A stretch of DNA of 7,422 bases from Caldivirga sp. (GTDB taxonomy: Archaea > Thermoproteota > Thermoprotei > Thermoproteales > Thermocladiaceae): NCBI GenBank assembly GCA_028275645.1, contig JAPWUH010000055.1, positions 1 through 7,422 of the forward strand, written 5' to 3'. Below, in pieces: positions 5,624-7,422 of the stretch (position 1 is its first letter; each line of letters begins with the position of its first letter). A program made the translations under genes and the position numbers. The notes under the pieces are model-generated. The model ran no database searches and was not told where the DNA came from. It saw nothing but the letters and a program-made list of their open reading frames with translations.

Positions 5624-7306
5624 ATGAGTCAACAGGCTTACATAGCGCAGATAGGTGGTGTCCCTGTACTGGTGCTTAAGGAGGGGACTCAGAGGGCCTT
5701 TGGTAAGGAGGCGCTCAGGATAAACATAATGGTGGCTAAGGCCATCTCTGAGGTTATGCGCACAACCCTAGGCCCCAAGGGCATGGATAAGATGCTCATC
5801 GATAGCCTAGGCGACATAACCATAACAAACGATGGAGCCACCATACTCAATGAGATGGATGTCCAACACCCAATAGGCAAATTAATGGTTGAGATAGCTA
5901 AGACGCAGGACGATGAGGTCGGGGATGGCACAACCACAGCCGTCGTCCTGGCCGGGGCCCTGCTTGATGAGGCTGAGAAGCTCATTGAGAAGAACATACA
6001 CCCAACAGTCATAATATCAGGCTTCAAGAAGGGGCTGGATGCCGCAATCCAGTACCTATCCAAAATAGCCATACCTGTTGATAGGGATAACATAGATGTG
6101 CTTAAGAAGGTTGCCGCAACTTCAATGCATGGCAAGATAAGCGAGACCGTTAAGGATCAATTCGCCGAGCTTGCCGCGAGGGCAGTGTCCATGATTAAGG
6201 AGCAGAGGGGTGATAAGTGGATAGCTGACCTGGATAACATCCAACTGGTCAAGAAGCATGGAGGTAGCCTGCTGGACACACAGCTAATCCAAGGCATAGT
6301 GGTTGATAAGGAGGTTGTGCACGCCGCAATGCCCAAGAAGATAACCAACGCCAAGATAGCCCTACTAGACGCCCCACTGGAGGTTGAGAAGCCTGAGATA
6401 GACGCCGAGATCAGGATACAAGACCCAACTCAAATCAAGGCCTTCCTAGATGAGGAGGAGAACATACTGAGGGGCTACGTGGATAAGTTGAAGTCAATAG
6501 GGGCTAACGTCGTCTTCACCACAAAGGGCATTGACGACATAGCCCAATACTACCTAGCTAAGGCTGGTATTATGGCTGTTAGGAGGGTTAAGAGGAGTGA
6601 CATTGAGAAGCTCGTTAGGGCCACTGGAGGGAGGCTCGTCACCAACATAGACGACTTAACGGAGAATGACCTGGGCTTCGCTGGGCTTGTGGAGGAGAGG
6701 AGGGTTGGGGATGAGAAGATGGTGTTCGTTGAGCAGTGCAAGAACCCGAGGGCAGTAAGCATACTGATTAGGGGTGGCTTCGAGAGGCTCGTCGATGAGG
6801 CTGAGAGGAATCTCACCGACGCGTTAAGTGTCGTATCGGACGTCATAGAGGACCCATTCATAGTGCCCGGTGGTGGCGCACCTGAGGTTGAGGCTGCTAA
6901 GGCGGTTAGGCAGTTGGCGGCTAAGGTCAGTGGTAGGGAGCAGTACGCCATCGAGGCCTTCGCCAACGCCCTAGAGGCCATACCCAAGACCCTAGCCGAG
7001 AACGCTGGCCTGGACGCGGTGGACATATTGACTGAGCTGAGGCACATGCATGAGAGTAGGGAGGATGGGTGGAAGTACGGTATTGACGCCTTCAGCGGTA
7101 AGGTAACGGACATGATAGCCCTCAACGTGGTGGAGCCGCTGGTGGTTAAGACGCAGGCCTACAAGGCGGCAGTTGAGGCTGCCTCAATGATACTCAGGAT
7201 TGATGAGATAATAGCCGCCAGTAAGATTGAGAGTGGGAGTGAAAAGGAAAAGAAGAAGGAGGAGGGCGAGGAGGGTAAGGGCGGCACTTCAAGTAGTAGC
7301 GACTAA
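5624..7306 (+). CDS. ths: thermosome subunit (group II archaeal chaperonin, TCP-1/CCT family)
   Basis: This 560-aa protein has full thermosome length. The three TCP-1 signatures are present: RTTLGPKGMDKML (46-58), ITNDGATIL (67-75) and QDDEVGDGTTT (95-105). Also visible are Asp399 in NLTDALSVV, at the position of the GroEL Asp398 ATP-hydrolysis residue, and PGGGAPE (415-421) of the nucleotide pocket. The middle part, about 210-370, is the apical domain with the helical lid. The C-terminus after about 535 is a charged Lys/Glu run followed by Gly/Ser, ending SSSSD, which should hang into the central cavity. The protein assembles into double-ring ATP-dependent folding machines in the cytosol. 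Archaea often have two or three paralogues (alpha/beta/gamma); which one this is cannot be told without comparison. A strong TATA box about 26 nt upstream fixes the start. Only one cysteine (Cys372) occurs. The gene stands alone on its strand and converges on the next gene 13 bp downstream. Confidence 0.97.
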   Translation: MSQQAYIAQIGGVPVLVLKEGTQRAFGKEALRINIMVAKAISEVMRTTLGPKGMDKMLIDSLGDITITNDGATILNEMDVQHPIGKLMVEIAKTQDDEVGDGTTTAVVLAGALLDEAEKLIEKNIHPTVIISGFKKGLDAAIQYLSKIAIPVDRDNIDVLKKVAATSMHGKISETVKDQFAELAARAVSMIKEQRGDKWIADLDNIQLVKKHGGSLLDTQLIQGIVVDKEVVHAAMPKKITNAKIALLDAPLEVEKPEIDAEIRIQDPTQIKAFLDEEENILRGYVDKLKSIGANVVFTTKGIDDIAQYYLAKAGIMAVRRVKRSDIEKLVRATGGRLVTNIDDLTENDLGFAGLVEERRVGDEKMVFVEQCKNPRAVSILIRGGFERLVDEAERNLTDALSVVSDVIEDPFIVPGGGAPEVEAAKAVRQLAAKVSGREQYAIEAFANALEAIPKTLAENAGLDAVDILTELRHMHESREDGWKYGIDAFSGKVTDMIALNVVEPLVVKTQAYKAAVEAASMILRIDEIIAASKIESGSEKEKKKEEGEEGKGGTSSSSD

Positions 7307-7319
7307 TGGGGTTAAAGGT

Positions 7320-7422
7320 TCACTTGGTTAATTGCCTTAAACCAATGTAAATCTTCTCCCCCAAACCAGGCCTATTCTTAACAACACCCCCCTCCATGTG
7401 CATTATGAATCCCCCAATGGAT
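7320..7422 (-). CDS. 3' end of an unrecognised gene, truncated by the right window edge
   Basis: On the minus strand one frame is open from the edge (first whole codon at 7421) to a TGA at 7320-7322, giving the last 33 residues of a protein: it contains GGFIMHMEGGVV and ends GLRQLTK. The other two minus frames stop within the first 15 codons. Codon choice (AGG for Arg, GGG/GGT for Gly) and C-rich plus-strand composition match the other minus-strand genes here. It converges with the thermosome gene, leaving 13 bp between stops and no room for a separate terminator. I do not recognise the family from this short tail, and because the fragment is short, chance openness cannot be fully excluded. 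Confidence 0.5.
   Translation of the reverse strand, partial: SIGGFIMHMEGGVVKNRPGLGEKIYIGLRQLTK

Noticed and set aside
5689..7125. Minus-strand ORFs (5689-6135, 6157-6354, 6550-7125) inside the thermosome gene
   Set aside because: They are reverse-frame shadows with Ser/Met/Leu-rich composition; the plus-strand thermosome reading is unambiguous.

Overview
The window looks like a piece of chromosome from a thermophilic crenarchaeon. The thermosome (group II chaperonin) sequence, heavy AGG (Arg) and ATA (Ile) codon use, archaeal TATA-box promoters placed about 25 nt before start codons (leaderless transcripts), and an archaeal Shine-Dalgarno only at an internal operon cistron all support this. 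The style fits Thermoproteales (Caldivirga/Vulcanisaeta/Thermocladium-like), but the genus cannot be fixed from sequence reading alone.

Layout from left to right. (1) 1-498, minus: the first 166 codons of a gene that runs off the left edge, resembling the sensor half of archaeal HTH-10 (bacterio-opsin-activator-type) regulators. (2) 499-640: a divergent promoter region with a perfect 10-bp inverted repeat (585-609) next to the TATA box of the rightward gene. (3) 641-1006, plus: a complete RidA-family imine deaminase. (4) 1068-5302, minus: a two-gene operon for a split, rearranged glutamate synthase. The promoter-proximal gene (741 aa, GTG start) carries the FMN/[3Fe-4S] synthase barrel plus a C-terminal segment that looks like a second, degenerate copy of that barrel. 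The downstream gene (671 aa, overlapping by 7 bp) fuses the glutaminase (class II amidotransferase) domain directly to the GXGXG beta-helix domain. (5) 5303-5623: a 321-bp divergent intergenic region with promoters at both ends. (6) 5624-7306, plus: a complete thermosome subunit. (7) 7320-7422, minus: the last 33 codons of an unrecognised gene that converges on the thermosome gene.

How the genes work together: the two GltS genes are co-transcribed, and their products should form one enzyme. Glutamine is hydrolysed in the amidotransferase domain, and the ammonia converts 2-oxoglutarate to glutamate at the FMN domain with electrons probably from ferredoxin, since no GltD-type NAD(P)H subunit is present. 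RidA clears reactive enamines and imines, so it is thematically close to amino-nitrogen metabolism but is transcribed separately and convergently. The thermosome is a separate housekeeping/heat-stress unit. No mobile elements, CRISPR arrays, tRNAs or rRNAs were seen. The least ordinary features are the apparent barrel duplication and domain rearrangement in the glutamate synthase, and the palindrome between the regulator-like gene and ridA.
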